Source: Hyphomonadaceae bacterium (GTDB taxonomy: Bacteria > Pseudomonadota > Alphaproteobacteria > Caulobacterales > Aquidulcibacteraceae). From it: a stretch of DNA of 64,000 bases. Numbering within the stretch: the first letter of the stretch is position 1; each line of letters starts with the position of its first letter. Location of the stretch: assembly GCA_023384105.1 (NCBI GenBank), contig JAHDXR010000012.1, positions 62,001-126,000 of the forward strand, in the 5' to 3' direction. The position numbers and the translations under genes are program-made. The notes beneath the pieces were generated by a model. It did no database searches, was not told where the DNA came from, and saw only the letters and a list, made by a program, of their open reading frames with translations. Positions 19,131 through 27,824 of the stretch are shown here, piece by piece.

Positions 19131-20048
19131 TCACGCCGGGCGGTGCTTGCGCCAGTGCGCGGCGATTTCCCCGCGCGTGCAGACCCAGGCCTTGCCGCGC
19201 GACTGGACGTAGTCGAGAAACTTCGCCAGCGCCGCGGCGCGGCCGGGCCGGCCCGACACGCGCGGATGCAGGCCGATCGACATCATCTTCGGCTGGCGCC
19301 GGCCCTCCTCGTAGAGCAAATCGAAGCTGGCCTTGAGATAGGCGAAGAAATCCTCCCCGCTCGTCCAGCCCGGCGTCATGGCGTAGCGGAAGTCGTTGCA
19401 GTCGAGCTGATAGGGAATGATGAGGTAGGGCTTGCCTTCGACGCTGCGCCAATAGGGCAGTTCGTCGTCATAGGCGTCCGACTCCCAGAGGAAGCCGCCC
19501 TCTTCGGCCGCCAGCCGGCGCGTATTGGGGCTGACGCGTCCGCCATAAAAGCCCGTGGGCCGCTGGCCCACCGCGTTCTCCACGGCGGCGATCGCCTTCT
19601 GGATGTGCGCGCGCTCTTCCGTCTCGGGCACGCCCCAGTAATTGATGAAGCGATAATGATGACTGGCGATTTCCCAGCCGCTGGCGTGCAGCGCTTTCAC
19701 CGGCGCAGGGTTCAGCTCCACCGCCTGGCCGACGGCGTAGACCGTACCCTTCATGCGGCGCGCGGCGAAAATCTCCTGCAAGCGATAGGCGCCGACGCGC
19801 GCGCCGTAATCGTAGAGCGACTCCGCGCCGAACAGACGAAAGCCCGGCGGCAGCGCCGCGCCCCAGACAACTTCCGCCAGATAGGTCTCGGAGGCCTCAT
19901 CGCCGGCGGGGAAGGAATATTCCGCGCCCTCCTCGTAATTGATCACGAAGCTGACGGCGATGCGCGCGCCATCGGGCCATTTGGGCGCGGGCGGGCGCGC
20001 GCCGTAGCCGACAAGATCGCGCTCATGCGTTTCGACGCGCCGCGTCAT
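19131..20048 (-). CDS. Polysaccharide deacetylase family protein (PuuE/allantoinase type)
   Basis: This NodB-fold protein has 305 residues. It opens with FVINYEEGAEYSFPAGD and continues with SHHYRFINYWGVPE, a pattern seen in the PuuE-like branch, which hydrolyses allantoin, rather than in true chitin deacetylases. The metal-site residues are partly visible: IASHHYR and the late SIGLHPRVSGRPGR. There are no other purine-catabolism genes nearby, so the substrate is uncertain. It follows the TonB receptor by 10 bases, suggesting one operon. Confidence 0.82.
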   Translation of the reverse strand: MTRRVETHERDLVGYGARPPAPKWPDGARIAVSFVINYEEGAEYSFPAGDEASETYLAEVVWGAALPPGFRLFGAESLYDYGARVGAYRLQEIFAARRMKGTVYAVGQAVELNPAPVKALHASGWEIASHHYRFINYWGVPETEERAHIQKAIAAVENAVGQRPTGFYGGRVSPNTRRLAAEEGGFLWESDAYDDELPYWRSVEGKPYLIIPYQLDCNDFRYAMTPGWTSGEDFFAYLKASFDLLYEEGRRQPKMMSIGLHPRVSGRPGRAAALAKFLDYVQSRGKAWVCTRGEIAAHWRKHRPA

Positions 20049-20058
20049 CGGCCCGGCC

Positions 20059-22197
20059 TCAAAAGCGCGCGCGCAGCTCGGCGCCGTATGTGCGCGGCTG
20101 GCCGTAAAGGCTGAATGGAATGCCGAGGAAGCTGACGCCGCGATTTACGCGATAGACCTCGTCCGTCAGGTTGCGTCCCCACACGCCGACGCCCCAGGTC
20201 TCGTTGATGTCGATATCGAGCGAGGCGTTCCAGAGCCCGTAGCCGCCCTGGCGCGTGCGCGCGCGGTTGTCCGGATTGAAATATTGCTCGCCGCGATAGG
20301 AATGGTTGAGCGCAACGCTGCCTTCCAGAGCGCCGAGGCTCCAGTGGTGGCGCGCGGTGATGCTTGAGGTGAAGCGCGGCGCGCGCGGCAGCACATTGCC
20401 GGCAATATTGATCGGCACGCCGAAATCATCGGTGGCGCCGCCGGGGAAATCATCGAACTCGGCTTCGGCATAGCCCATGCCGTAGCTGATTGAGAACGCA
20501 TCGGTGAGGCGGGCGAACCCCTCCATTTCGACGCCCTGCGTCGTCACTTCGGCTGCGTTGGAGGCGATCAGCAGCGTGGCGGGACCCACAGTCTGGAACT
20601 GGAACACCTGGAAATCGCTGTATTCGGCGTGGAAGGCGGCGATGTTGAGTCGCATGCGCCCATCGAAGAGATCGAGCTTCACGCCCGCCTCGAAACTATC
20701 GACGGATTCAGAATCGAACGGAATGAAGGAAGCGTCGCCGACGAAGTCGACATTGTAGCCTCCGCTCTTGTGCCCGCGCGCATACGAAGCGTAGAGCAGC
20801 GCATCCGAATTGAGCTGGTATTGCAGGCTGAGCGTGGCGGTGACGCTGTCGTCGTCCAGCGTATCGGCGTAGCCGGTGAAATCGCCGAGGCCGGCGGGCG
20901 AGGCGAACTGGCTGATGCGCGCATCCTTTTCTTCTTCGGTGTAGCGCACGCCCCCGCTCAGCGTCAGCTGATCGCTGATGTCGAGATTGGCGTTGGCGAA
21001 CACGGCCCATGAATCGGTATCGACGGTGGCGGTGTTCGTGGCGGCGAGCGTGCCGTCAGGCGCGCCGAAGGCCGAGCCGAAATAGCCGTTGCGCGATTGC
21101 GAGCCATCCTGGCGGAAATAGTAGGCGCCGAGAACGTAGCGGAAGCGGTCGGCGCCGGGAGAGGCGAGGCGCACTTCCTGCGTCAGATGCTGAAACTCGT
21201 CATTGAAATAGGCGACATGCAGTCCGTAGCCGGGCGAGCCGTCCTCATCGCTGCCGACGCGGCGCTCGGCGCTGCGATAGCCGGTGATCGAGGTGAGGAC
21301 GAAATCGTTGCTGAAGGCGTAGGTGGCGGTCAGCCCAATGCCCCAGCCGTCATTGCGGTCGATGAGCGGCCCATCCTGAGCGACGCTGAAACGCTCGGGC
21401 GCGAAGGGGTCGGGCTCGGGCTCGAAGAACAGCGCGCTGTTGTTCTGACGGCGCACATCGGCGGAGACATCGATGGTCAGCGCATCGCTCGGCGCCATGC
21501 GGATGCGCGCACGCGCCAGTTCGTGATTGTTGGAGAGCAAGTCCTCGCCGGTGGCGAGATTTTCGACATAGCCGTCCTGACGTTGGCCGACCAGGGAGAC
21601 GCGCGCCGCAGCGTGCGCGCCCAGCGGCAGGTTGAAAATGGCCGAACCGTAGGTCGTATCGAAATTGCCGCCGCCGACCTGGAGCTCGGCGCTCGTTTCA
21701 GCGAGTTGGGGCGCCTGAGTAGTGATCGAGATGACGCCGGAGGAAGAGTTCTTGCCGAACAACGTGCCCTGCGGGCCGCGCAGCACATCCACCTGCGCGA
21801 CATCGACAAGCCCCTGATCCACCGCCAGCGACTGGCCGGCGAACACGCCGTCAATATAGACGCCCACGCGCGTATCGAAGCCGATATTGCGCGAGAAATC
21901 GCCGATGCCGCGCATCCCCACATGGGTTTCGCCGGAAGATCCGCTTTCGCCGAACACCAGGTTCGGCACAGAATACTCAACCTCCTGCAGCGTATCGATG
22001 CGCGCTTCGGCCAGCGCATCGGCGCCGACGCTGGTGATGGCGATGGGCACGCGCTGGGCGCTTTCCGCGCGCTGGCGCGCTGTGACGACGATTTCCTCTT
22101 CCGCCGTTTGCGCCGCCGCAGGTGCGATGCCGAACAAAATGGCCCCAAAGGCGGCTGCGCAATAAAGCGCAGGACGCTTGTTCTTCGTGTTCGGCAC
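20059..22197 (-). CDS. TonB-dependent outer-membrane receptor
   Basis: The protein has 712 residues from a GTG at 22197. That start is chosen because GGGAGGGAT lies 4 bases upstream and because the protein then begins with a good signal peptide (PNTKNKRPALYCAAAFG... APAAAQ). The TonB box region EEEIVVTARQR follows, then the plug (VGVYIDGVF, VDVLRGPQGTLFGKN) and a beta-barrel ending in the aromatic/charged C-terminus YGAELRARF. The substrate is unknown. It is co-directional with the deacetylase and divergent from an amidohydrolase, which hints at uptake of an amide- or acyl-containing nutrient. Confidence 0.9.
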   Translation of the reverse strand: MPNTKNKRPALYCAAAFGAILFGIAPAAAQTAEEEIVVTARQRAESAQRVPIAITSVGADALAEARIDTLQEVEYSVPNLVFGESGSSGETHVGMRGIGDFSRNIGFDTRVGVYIDGVFAGQSLAVDQGLVDVAQVDVLRGPQGTLFGKNSSSGVISITTQAPQLAETSAELQVGGGNFDTTYGSAIFNLPLGAHAAARVSLVGQRQDGYVENLATGEDLLSNNHELARARIRMAPSDALTIDVSADVRRQNNSALFFEPEPDPFAPERFSVAQDGPLIDRNDGWGIGLTATYAFSNDFVLTSITGYRSAERRVGSDEDGSPGYGLHVAYFNDEFQHLTQEVRLASPGADRFRYVLGAYYFRQDGSQSRNGYFGSAFGAPDGTLAATNTATVDTDSWAVFANANLDISDQLTLSGGVRYTEEEKDARISQFASPAGLGDFTGYADTLDDDSVTATLSLQYQLNSDALLYASYARGHKSGGYNVDFVGDASFIPFDSESVDSFEAGVKLDLFDGRMRLNIAAFHAEYSDFQVFQFQTVGPATLLIASNAAEVTTQGVEMEGFARLTDAFSISYGMGYAEAEFDDFPGGATDDFGVPINIAGNVLPRAPRFTSSITARHHWSLGALEGSVALNHSYRGEQYFNPDNRARTRQGGYGLWNASLDIDINETWGVGVWGRNLTDEVYRVNRGVSFLGIPFSLYGQPRTYGAELRARF

Positions 22198-22342
22198 GCG
22201 ATCCCTCCCGATTTTTCCGTGGCCGAGCCTAGCACCGGGCGCTGCGCGCGGCGTTTCGAGGGCGTCCGCTTTCGTTTGGAGATCGTCAAAACCGGCAGGA
22301 ACCGGCTGGGCGCCGGCGCGGGAAGGCCGAAACTCATCGGCC

Positions 22343-23506
22343 ATGACGCGCCCCCGTCCCGCCCGCGCCCTCGCCCGCTTCACCGCGCTGCGGCGCGATT
22401 TGCACGCCCATCCCGAGCTTGGTTTCGCCGAACGCCGCACGGCCGCCATCGTGGCCCGGACGCTGCGCGAGTTCGGCTACGCGGTGACCGAGCGCGTCGG
22501 CGGAACCGGCGTTGTCGGCACGCTGAGCAAGGGCGAAGGGCGCGCCATCGGCCTGCGCGCGGACATGGACGCGCTGCCGATCGAGGAGCAGAACAGCTTC
22601 GCACACCGCTCAACGCGGCCGGGCGTGTTTCACGGCTGCGGCCATGACGGGCACACGGCGATGCTGCTGGCGGGCGCTGAAGCGATCGCGGCGCAAGCGT
22701 TCCAAGGCACGGTGCATCTCATCTTCCAGCCGGCGGAGGAAGGATTGGGCGGCGCCGAGGCGATGATCGCCGACGGCGTGTTCGAGCGCTTTCCGTGCGC
22801 GCTGATTTTCGGGATGCACAATTTCCCCGGCTTGCCGCTGGGCCGGTTCGCCATCCGCCGCGGGCCGTTTCTCGCGAGCAATGACCGCTTCGAACTGCGT
22901 CTCGTCGGGCGCGGCGGGCATGTGGGGATGCCGCATTTGACCGCCGATCCGGTCGCAGTCGCGGCGCAGATCGTCACCGGCTGGTACGGGCTGACGGCGC
23001 GGCGCGCCGATCCGGCGCAGCCGACGACGCTGAGCGTGACCGCTATCGCGGGCGGGGAAACCGACAACGCCATCGCCAGCAGCGCGCGCGTGGCGGGCTC
23101 GATCCGCACCACCGATCCCGGCACGCAGCGCGAGATCGAAGGCTGGATGCGCGCGCTGGCCGAGGGGGTAGCCAGCGCGCACGGCGTGCACGCGGAGTTC
23201 ACGCGCGAGACCGTCAGCCCCGCGCTCGTCAACGATCCGGAAGCGACAGCCATCGCCGTCGCGGCGGCGGAGCGCGTGGCCGGCCGCGACAAGGTGGAAA
23301 CGGAAAGCGACCGGCTGATGGGCGCGGAGGACTTCGCCGCCATGCTGCGCGTGCGCCCCGGCGCCTACATGCTGATCGGCGCGGGCGACGGCGCGCACCG
23401 ATGCATGGTCCACGACCCGACCTATGACTTCAACGACGCGCTCATCCCGATCGGGGCGGCGTATTGGGCGGCGCTGACGCGCAAGGCGCTGGGCGCGGGA
23501 CGTTAA
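22343..23506 (+). CDS. M20 family amidohydrolase (hippurate hydrolase-like)
   Basis: The protein has 387 residues. It opens LRRDLHAHPELGFAERRTAA, then LRADMDALPIEEQN, HGCGHDGHTAMLLAG and FQPAEEGLGGAEAM, which together give the metal ligands and catalytic acid of the M20D group (IAA-amino acid and hippurate hydrolases). These cleave N-acyl amino acids in the cytoplasm. The start ATG 22343 is chosen because the frame further left runs into the receptor leader. It may act on what the divergent TonB receptor imports. Confidence 0.9.
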   Translation: MTRPRPARALARFTALRRDLHAHPELGFAERRTAAIVARTLREFGYAVTERVGGTGVVGTLSKGEGRAIGLRADMDALPIEEQNSFAHRSTRPGVFHGCGHDGHTAMLLAGAEAIAAQAFQGTVHLIFQPAEEGLGGAEAMIADGVFERFPCALIFGMHNFPGLPLGRFAIRRGPFLASNDRFELRLVGRGGHVGMPHLTADPVAVAAQIVTGWYGLTARRADPAQPTTLSVTAIAGGETDNAIASSARVAGSIRTTDPGTQREIEGWMRALAEGVASAHGVHAEFTRETVSPALVNDPEATAIAVAAAERVAGRDKVETESDRLMGAEDFAAMLRVRPGAYMLIGAGDGAHRCMVHDPTYDFNDALIPIGAAYWAALTRKALGAGR

Positions 23507-23523
23507 CCGCCGCCCCGGGGGGG

Positions 23524-23561
23524 GGGCCCCCCGCCCATGGGGCCCCATGGGCGGGGGGCCC
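23524..23561. repeat. Perfect 38-bp palindrome upstream of tRNA-Arg
   Basis: The 19-base half GGGCCCCCCGCCCATGGGG is followed directly by its exact reverse complement with no loop. It is preceded by a run of ten G. It could act as a terminator for the amidohydrolase gene, but the lack of any loop or U-run is unusual; the sequence itself is certain as given. Confidence 0.8.
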
Positions 23562-23628
23562 TTCCCTATACTCTAACCGTCGACCCGCCTTGCAACAGCC
23601 GCAAGGGACGGCTATGCACGCGCCCTTC

Positions 23629-23705
23629 GCGCCCGTAGCTCAGCTGGATAGAGCACCAGACTACGAATCTGGGGGTCAGGAGTTCGAATCTCTTCGGGCG
23701 CGCCA
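23629..23705 (+). tRNA. tRNA-Arg (anticodon ACG)
   Basis: The 77-base gene has a seven-base acceptor stem (GCGCCCG with CGGGCGC), D arm GCTC...GAGC, anticodon stem CCAGA/TCTGG with loop CTACGAA (anticodon ACG), T arm AGGAG-TTCGAAT-CTCTT, discriminator G and an encoded CCA. A34 would be edited to inosine by TadA (5346-5942). The 3' part from 23659 is the attachment site of the integrative element, which leaves the tRNA gene intact. Confidence 0.97.
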
Positions 23706-23711
23706 TCCATC
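23659..23711. mobile_element. attL, 53-bp core repeat
   Basis: The repeat starts in the anticodon stem (GACTACGAATCTGGGGGTCA), includes the T arm, acceptor strand and CCA of tRNA-Arg, and ends TCCATC just beyond the gene. It is identical over all 53 bases to 36625-36677. The base before and after differs between the two copies (A/G and G/A), which fixes its limits. Confidence 0.96.
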
Positions 23712-23773
23712 GCTTTGAAACTACAATTGTTTTCGGTCTGCGGGACCGGCTGTTGCAGCAAGCGCTTTCGCGG

Positions 23774-23794
23774 GAGTCGCCGCGGAGTCGCCGC
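23774..23794 (+). promoter_or_regulatory. Putative integrase arm sites, left (P') end
   Basis: Two direct copies of GAGTCGCCGC start at 23774 and 23785, exactly 11 bp apart, 63 bp inside attL. The same pair with the same spacing and orientation lies near the other end at 36487 and 36498, and the bases after the pair are also alike (GCATGTTCG and ACATTCG). In the excised circle these would flank the attP core on both sides, as arm-type integrase or excisionase sites do. Confidence 0.7.
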
Positions 23795-23929
23795 GCATGT
23801 TCGGCCGCGCCGGCTTGGGCGCCGTGCGCGCGGGTCAGGTCGCGTAGTGCGGACGTTCGGGCGAGCGTGTTGTTCGAAGGGAACTCGCCGACTAGTGTTC
23901 GCAATCTGGGGTAGTTGGGAGCGGGGTTG

Positions 23930-25294
23930 ATGGCGGCGATTGAGCGTAAGGCGGACGCAAACCCGACGAAGGCGTTCTTCGTCCGGATCATCACCAAGGA
24001 CATTAGCCTCGAAGATTGCATCCTCGACCTCATCGACAACAGCGTTGACGGCGCTTGGAGATGCGAGGGTAGCCGACCGATCGGACTACAAGATGGGACT
24101 GACCTGTCGAAATACTCGATCATGATCGAAGCAACGCCTGACAAGTTTTCGATCATCGATAACTGTGGCGGCATGAGCCTCGACGACGCCGTTGAACACG
24201 CCTTCAGTTTCGGCCGCGAGGCAACTGAGGACCACGACGACTACAGCATCGGCGTTTACGGCATCGGCATGAAGCGCGCGGTGTTTAAGCTTGGCGGAAA
24301 CATCCGCGTCCGTAGCACCTATGACGACAAAGGCACGCGCAGCGCCTTCGCCGTTCCGATAAACGTGAGCAAGTGGCTCTCCAATGATAAACCGCCCTGG
24401 GATTTCGATATTGAAGAAGACGAACTCTTACCCAACAACGGCGTGGAGATTGTCGTGCAAGAGCTTACGCCGGGGGCGGCCGGCGCGTTCGAGAGCCCTG
24501 CATTTCTCCAGGGCCTAAGGCGGACGATTGCGCGCGACTATGCGCTTCACTTAAATCGGGGCCTCCGCATTTCGTTGAATGGCTCTGAGATTTCCGGTTG
24601 GAAGATTGAACTTCGGCAGAGCGAAGATTTTCAACCGATGCGCCTTGAATACAAAGACAAGGCAGACAACGAAGAAGTTTCTATCGAAATCATCGGCGGG
24701 ATGGCGGCGCCCCCTCCAGAGAGCAATGACCCGGAGGAAGAGGCAGACAACGAGAAACAGCCGCACGGCTGGTACGTCGTTTGTAACGGTCGCATCGTAT
24801 TGGCTGGCGATAAAACTGCGATTTCTGGTTGGGGTACGGACGATTGGCCGAATTGGCACCCTCAATACGCGGGCTTCATCGGGATTATCTTGTTTACTGC
24901 CGCCAACGCCGCGGCTTTGCCACTAACGACGACAAAGCGCAGCGTGGACATCACTTCGGACATTTATCGCCGCGCGCGCCCAAAGATGCGCGAGGTCTCC
25001 ACCAAATGGATCGCCTACACAAATCAACGCAAGCAAGCCGCGGATGAAGCCAAGGCGAAGGAAGCGCTGGCGGTGCCCGTGTCGATCTACTCGGTCGCGA
25101 AACGCGCGACAGTCGCACTGCCGGCACTAGTTTCGCGCCCTGCCGGCGAGCGCCTTGCGAACGTGCACTACTCTGTACCTGTTTCGAGACTCAAGAAGCT
25201 CGCTAAGGAATTGGGCGGCATCAACATGTCCAACCGCGAGGTCGGGTTGAAATCCTTCAATTACACATATGACGACCTTGTCGGGGGCGAGTGA
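23930..25294 (+). CDS. GHKL-fold ATPase (MutL/MORC/Hsp90-like)
   Basis: The protein has 454 residues. The GHKL ATP-binding domain (about 10-200) has the N box EDCILDLIDNSVDGA (the Asn and Asp that hold Mg), the G1 box DNCGGM and the G2 box IGVYGIGMKRAVF. An S5-like second domain follows and carries the late LTTTKRSVD, a likely ATP-contacting lysine. The Glu/Asp-rich insert at about 260-285 is a linker. ATG 23930 is preferred over TTG 23915 because GGGAGCGGGG precedes it. It is the first gene of the cassette and overlaps the next by one base (TGATG). Related ATPases are known in restriction-modification operons. The clamp or sensor role here is inference. Confidence 0.88.
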   Translation: MAAIERKADANPTKAFFVRIITKDISLEDCILDLIDNSVDGAWRCEGSRPIGLQDGTDLSKYSIMIEATPDKFSIIDNCGGMSLDDAVEHAFSFGREATEDHDDYSIGVYGIGMKRAVFKLGGNIRVRSTYDDKGTRSAFAVPINVSKWLSNDKPPWDFDIEEDELLPNNGVEIVVQELTPGAAGAFESPAFLQGLRRTIARDYALHLNRGLRISLNGSEISGWKIELRQSEDFQPMRLEYKDKADNEEVSIEIIGGMAAPPPESNDPEEEADNEKQPHGWYVVCNGRIVLAGDKTAISGWGTDDWPNWHPQYAGFIGIILFTAANAAALPLTTTKRSVDITSDIYRRARPKMREVSTKWIAYTNQRKQAADEAKAKEALAVPVSIYSVAKRATVALPALVSRPAGERLANVHYSVPVSRLKKLAKELGGINMSNREVGLKSFNYTYDDLVGGE

Positions 25295-26238
25295 TGGGCT
25301 CGTTCAATGTGGTCAACTACAGCCTGCGTCCGAGCAAAAGTGTCCAGCGGCAGATCATCTTCGAGGGCGTGAGGCTGCTCCACGACCATCTCGACTTGGA
25401 TGGCCAAGTGTACGTCGGGTTCGGCTCGGTATGGTTCACGGATTTCGTGCTTGCGCATAAGCTTCTCGGCATTCGCGACATGGTCTCGATCGAGGCAGAC
25501 GATGTTGGATTTCGACGTGCGAAGTTCAACGCGCCATACGCCACCGTTCGCGTCGTGCATGGACGGTCAACGACGGTTTTGCCCGAACTTTACAAGGACG
25601 AACTCATCACGAACCGGCCTTGGCTGATTTGGATGGACTTCGACTACGAGTTTGACGAGTCAATGAAGGACGATATTCGCGCGCTGATCGAAAACGCGAC
25701 GGAAAACAGCATTCTGATTGCCACCTTCAACGGCAACGAGATGAAGTACGGAAACGCGCCCGAAAGACCCGAGAGATTGCGAGAGCTCTTCGGCTCGGTG
25801 GTTCCGGATGAGCTCTCGAAGAAGGCGTGCAAAGATGAGCGAATGCAACAGACGCTTGCTGACCTTTCGCTTGACTTCATGCGCTCAGTCGCGGCGGAGC
25901 AGCGACGTCCGGGCGGTTTCGTTCCCGCATTTCGCGCCATCTATAAAGACACAACGCCGATGGTTACCGTTGGGGGTATTCTGCCGGCAAAAGGCGCTGC
26001 GCGCGTAGCGAGCGATGTCGTGAAACGAGAGTCATGGCCTTGCTGGCTGAGCAAACCGATCGTGGCTCCGCACCTCACCACGCGCGAGGCGGCGGTGCTA
26101 CAAGCGCAGTTGCCACGGGCCGGCAAGTTGTCGCGAGCGCTCGTGCAGTCCCTGGGTTTTGATCTTGAAGACGATCAAATCGAGGCCTTCGAAGCGTACT
26201 ACAAACACTACCCGGCCTTCGCTCAGGTCATTTCGTAA
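25294..26238 (+). CDS. Uncharacterised protein, predicted class I SAM-methyltransferase fold
   Basis: I do not recognise a named family. The 314-residue protein has a Rossmann-like order: VYVGFGSVWFTDFVLAHKLL (near 40-58, a motif I-like Gly-rich loop), an acidic residue after the next strand (VSIEADD), then LIWMDFDYEF (motif IV-like) and SILIATFNGNEM. This suggests a methyltransferase-like or degenerate nucleotide-binding fold. The C-terminal third has TVGGILPA and a helical end. ATG 25294 shares its A with the ATPase stop (TGATG), so the two proteins are probably made in fixed ratio and work together. Substrate and activity are unknown. Confidence 0.8.
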   Translation: MGSFNVVNYSLRPSKSVQRQIIFEGVRLLHDHLDLDGQVYVGFGSVWFTDFVLAHKLLGIRDMVSIEADDVGFRRAKFNAPYATVRVVHGRSTTVLPELYKDELITNRPWLIWMDFDYEFDESMKDDIRALIENATENSILIATFNGNEMKYGNAPERPERLRELFGSVVPDELSKKACKDERMQQTLADLSLDFMRSVAAEQRRPGGFVPAFRAIYKDTTPMVTVGGILPAKGAARVASDVVKRESWPCWLSKPIVAPHLTTREAAVLQAQLPRAGKLSRALVQSLGFDLEDDQIEAFEAYYKHYPAFAQVIS

Positions 26239-26314
26239 GCGAAGCAAACGCGCGATCGCCAACGCCGTTCTTCCGTGTTACAAATCAATAGTGCTTCGCT
26301 CGGCGCCGGATGAC

Positions 26315-27394
26315 ATGAACTTAGTTGACCTTTTCTCAGGGTGCGGCGGATTCTCGCTAGGCGCGCGTCAGGCTGGATTTCGCGTCGTCAGCGCATACGA
26401 CAACGATAGGATTCTATCGTCCTCCTATTCGTTGAACTTCCCTGAGAGCAATCTGCATCTCAAGAATATTGCCAAGCTGTCTGGCGCCGAAGTTCGACGC
26501 GAGGCTAGGCAAAGCATCGACGGAATTTTTGGCGGACCGCCTTGCCAAGGGTTCAGCGACATCGGAAAGCGAGAGCCTCGCGACCCGCGGCGGCAACTCC
26601 TAGGGCATTTTTTCCGCATCGTTAACGAGGTCGAACCGACCTTCTTCGTTATGGAGAACGTGCGAGGGCTCGCGTATGCCGACGCACGGGTTGTGCTTGA
26701 TCGCGCGTTACGTCGTGTGAGCGATCGCTATGCGATTCTAGGGCCGCAAATTTGGGAGGCGTCTGACTTCGGGGCAGCCACGAAGAGGCCTCGCCTTTTT
26801 GTGATCGGTGTTCATAAGGATCGCGGCGACGCGATCGAAGCCCGGGACATTGAGGCGCTTAAGTGCCCGGCGCCTACAGTGAAGGCCGCGATTGCTGACC
26901 TGGCCGGAGCAGAGGACCTGGGCGAGATCGACGGCTTCGATACCTGGAGGATTACGCATCCGGGCAGGCCTAGTGATTACGCGCGAATGCTGCGTGCGGC
27001 CGACGGTAGATTCACCGGGCAAAAATCTACCGCGCACACTCCGACTGTCATCAAGCGCTTTAGCAAGGTGCACCCGGGCTCCACTGACGTTGTGGGGCGC
27101 CACCCAAGACTTTCATGGGATGGTCTGTGCCCGACCCTTCGAGCCGGAACGGGGGCTGATCGGGGATCGTATCAGTCTGTTCGGCCGATCCATCCGGAGG
27201 AAAACCGCGTAATTACCGTTCGCGAAGCAGCCCGCCTGCAAGGCTTTCCGGATGCACATCGATTTCATCCTACGGTCTGGCACTCGTTTCGAATGATCGG
27301 AAACAGCGTATCCCCGTTCATGGCGAAGGCCATATTCTCTGCAATTCAAAAGAAGCTCGGGGTGGCGCAGGGGCATTCGATCGCCGCAGAATAG
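26315..27394 (+). CDS. DNA (cytosine-5-)-methyltransferase
   Basis: The 359-residue protein has all main C5-methylase motifs in order: I DLFSGCGGFSLG (5-16), IV GGPPCQGFSD with the catalytic Cys (near 81), VI MENVRG, VIII ATKRPRLFVIG, then a target-recognition region, IX with LCPTLRAGTG and REAARLQGFPD, and X MIGNSVSP. The start at ATG 26315 puts motif I near the N-terminus as usual; a GTG at 26291 is the alternative. The short target-recognition region fits a single recognition sequence, which cannot be told here. It is followed by vsr after 4 bases. Confidence 0.95.
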   Translation: MNLVDLFSGCGGFSLGARQAGFRVVSAYDNDRILSSSYSLNFPESNLHLKNIAKLSGAEVRREARQSIDGIFGGPPCQGFSDIGKREPRDPRRQLLGHFFRIVNEVEPTFFVMENVRGLAYADARVVLDRALRRVSDRYAILGPQIWEASDFGAATKRPRLFVIGVHKDRGDAIEARDIEALKCPAPTVKAAIADLAGAEDLGEIDGFDTWRITHPGRPSDYARMLRAADGRFTGQKSTAHTPTVIKRFSKVHPGSTDVVGRHPRLSWDGLCPTLRAGTGADRGSYQSVRPIHPEENRVITVREAARLQGFPDAHRFHPTVWHSFRMIGNSVSPFMAKAIFSAIQKKLGVAQGHSIAAE

Positions 27395-27398
27395 CGGC

Positions 27399-27818
27399 AT
27401 GGATCACATCTCGCCGGCGCGTCGCTCGTGGCTCATGGCGCAGGTGGCGTCAAAGAACACCTCGCCAGAGATTCGCGTCCGAAAGGCCGCGCACGGGCTG
27501 GGGCTGCGCTTTCGATTGCATCGGCACGATCTTCCTGGGAAACCCGACCTGGTCTTTGCCAAGCACTCTACAGTCGTGTTCGTCCACGGATGCTTTTGGC
27601 ATAGACACCCTGGCTGCGTTAAAGCCAGCACTCCCAAGTCGCGAACGACGTTCTGGTGCGAAAAGTTCGACAAGAATGTCGAGCGGGATCGATTGACGAA
27701 CAATGCGCTGCGCAGGCTGGGTTGGAGAGTGGCGACGATTTGGGAGTGTCAGACGAAGTCACCCAAATTGCTGCATCGTCGATTGCAGAGGATTTTTGGC
27801 GGTCAGATAGGCAGATAA
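27399..27818 (+). CDS. vsr: Very short patch repair (Vsr-type) endonuclease
   Basis: Vsr nicks 5' of T in T:G mismatches left by deamination of 5-methylcytosine, so it protects the sites of the neighbouring methylase. The 139-residue protein has RSWLMAQVASKNTSPEIRVR, the catalytic LPGKPDLVFAKH, GCFWHRHPGC, and the FWCEKFDKNVERD segment, all as in Vsr. The length is normal. Vsr-type proteins in R-M operons may also act as nickases in restriction. It lies 4 bases after the methylase stop and 6 bases before the HNH gene. Confidence 0.95.
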   Translation: MDHISPARRSWLMAQVASKNTSPEIRVRKAAHGLGLRFRLHRHDLPGKPDLVFAKHSTVVFVHGCFWHRHPGCVKASTPKSRTTFWCEKFDKNVERDRLTNNALRRLGWRVATIWECQTKSPKLLHRRLQRIFGGQIGR

Positions 27819-27824
27819 CCCGCA

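Noticed and set aside
20059-22449. Longer ATG start (22449) for the TonB receptor
   Set aside because: It would hide the signal peptide inside the protein and overlap the divergent amidohydrolase gene. The GTG at 22197 has a strong ribosome-binding site.
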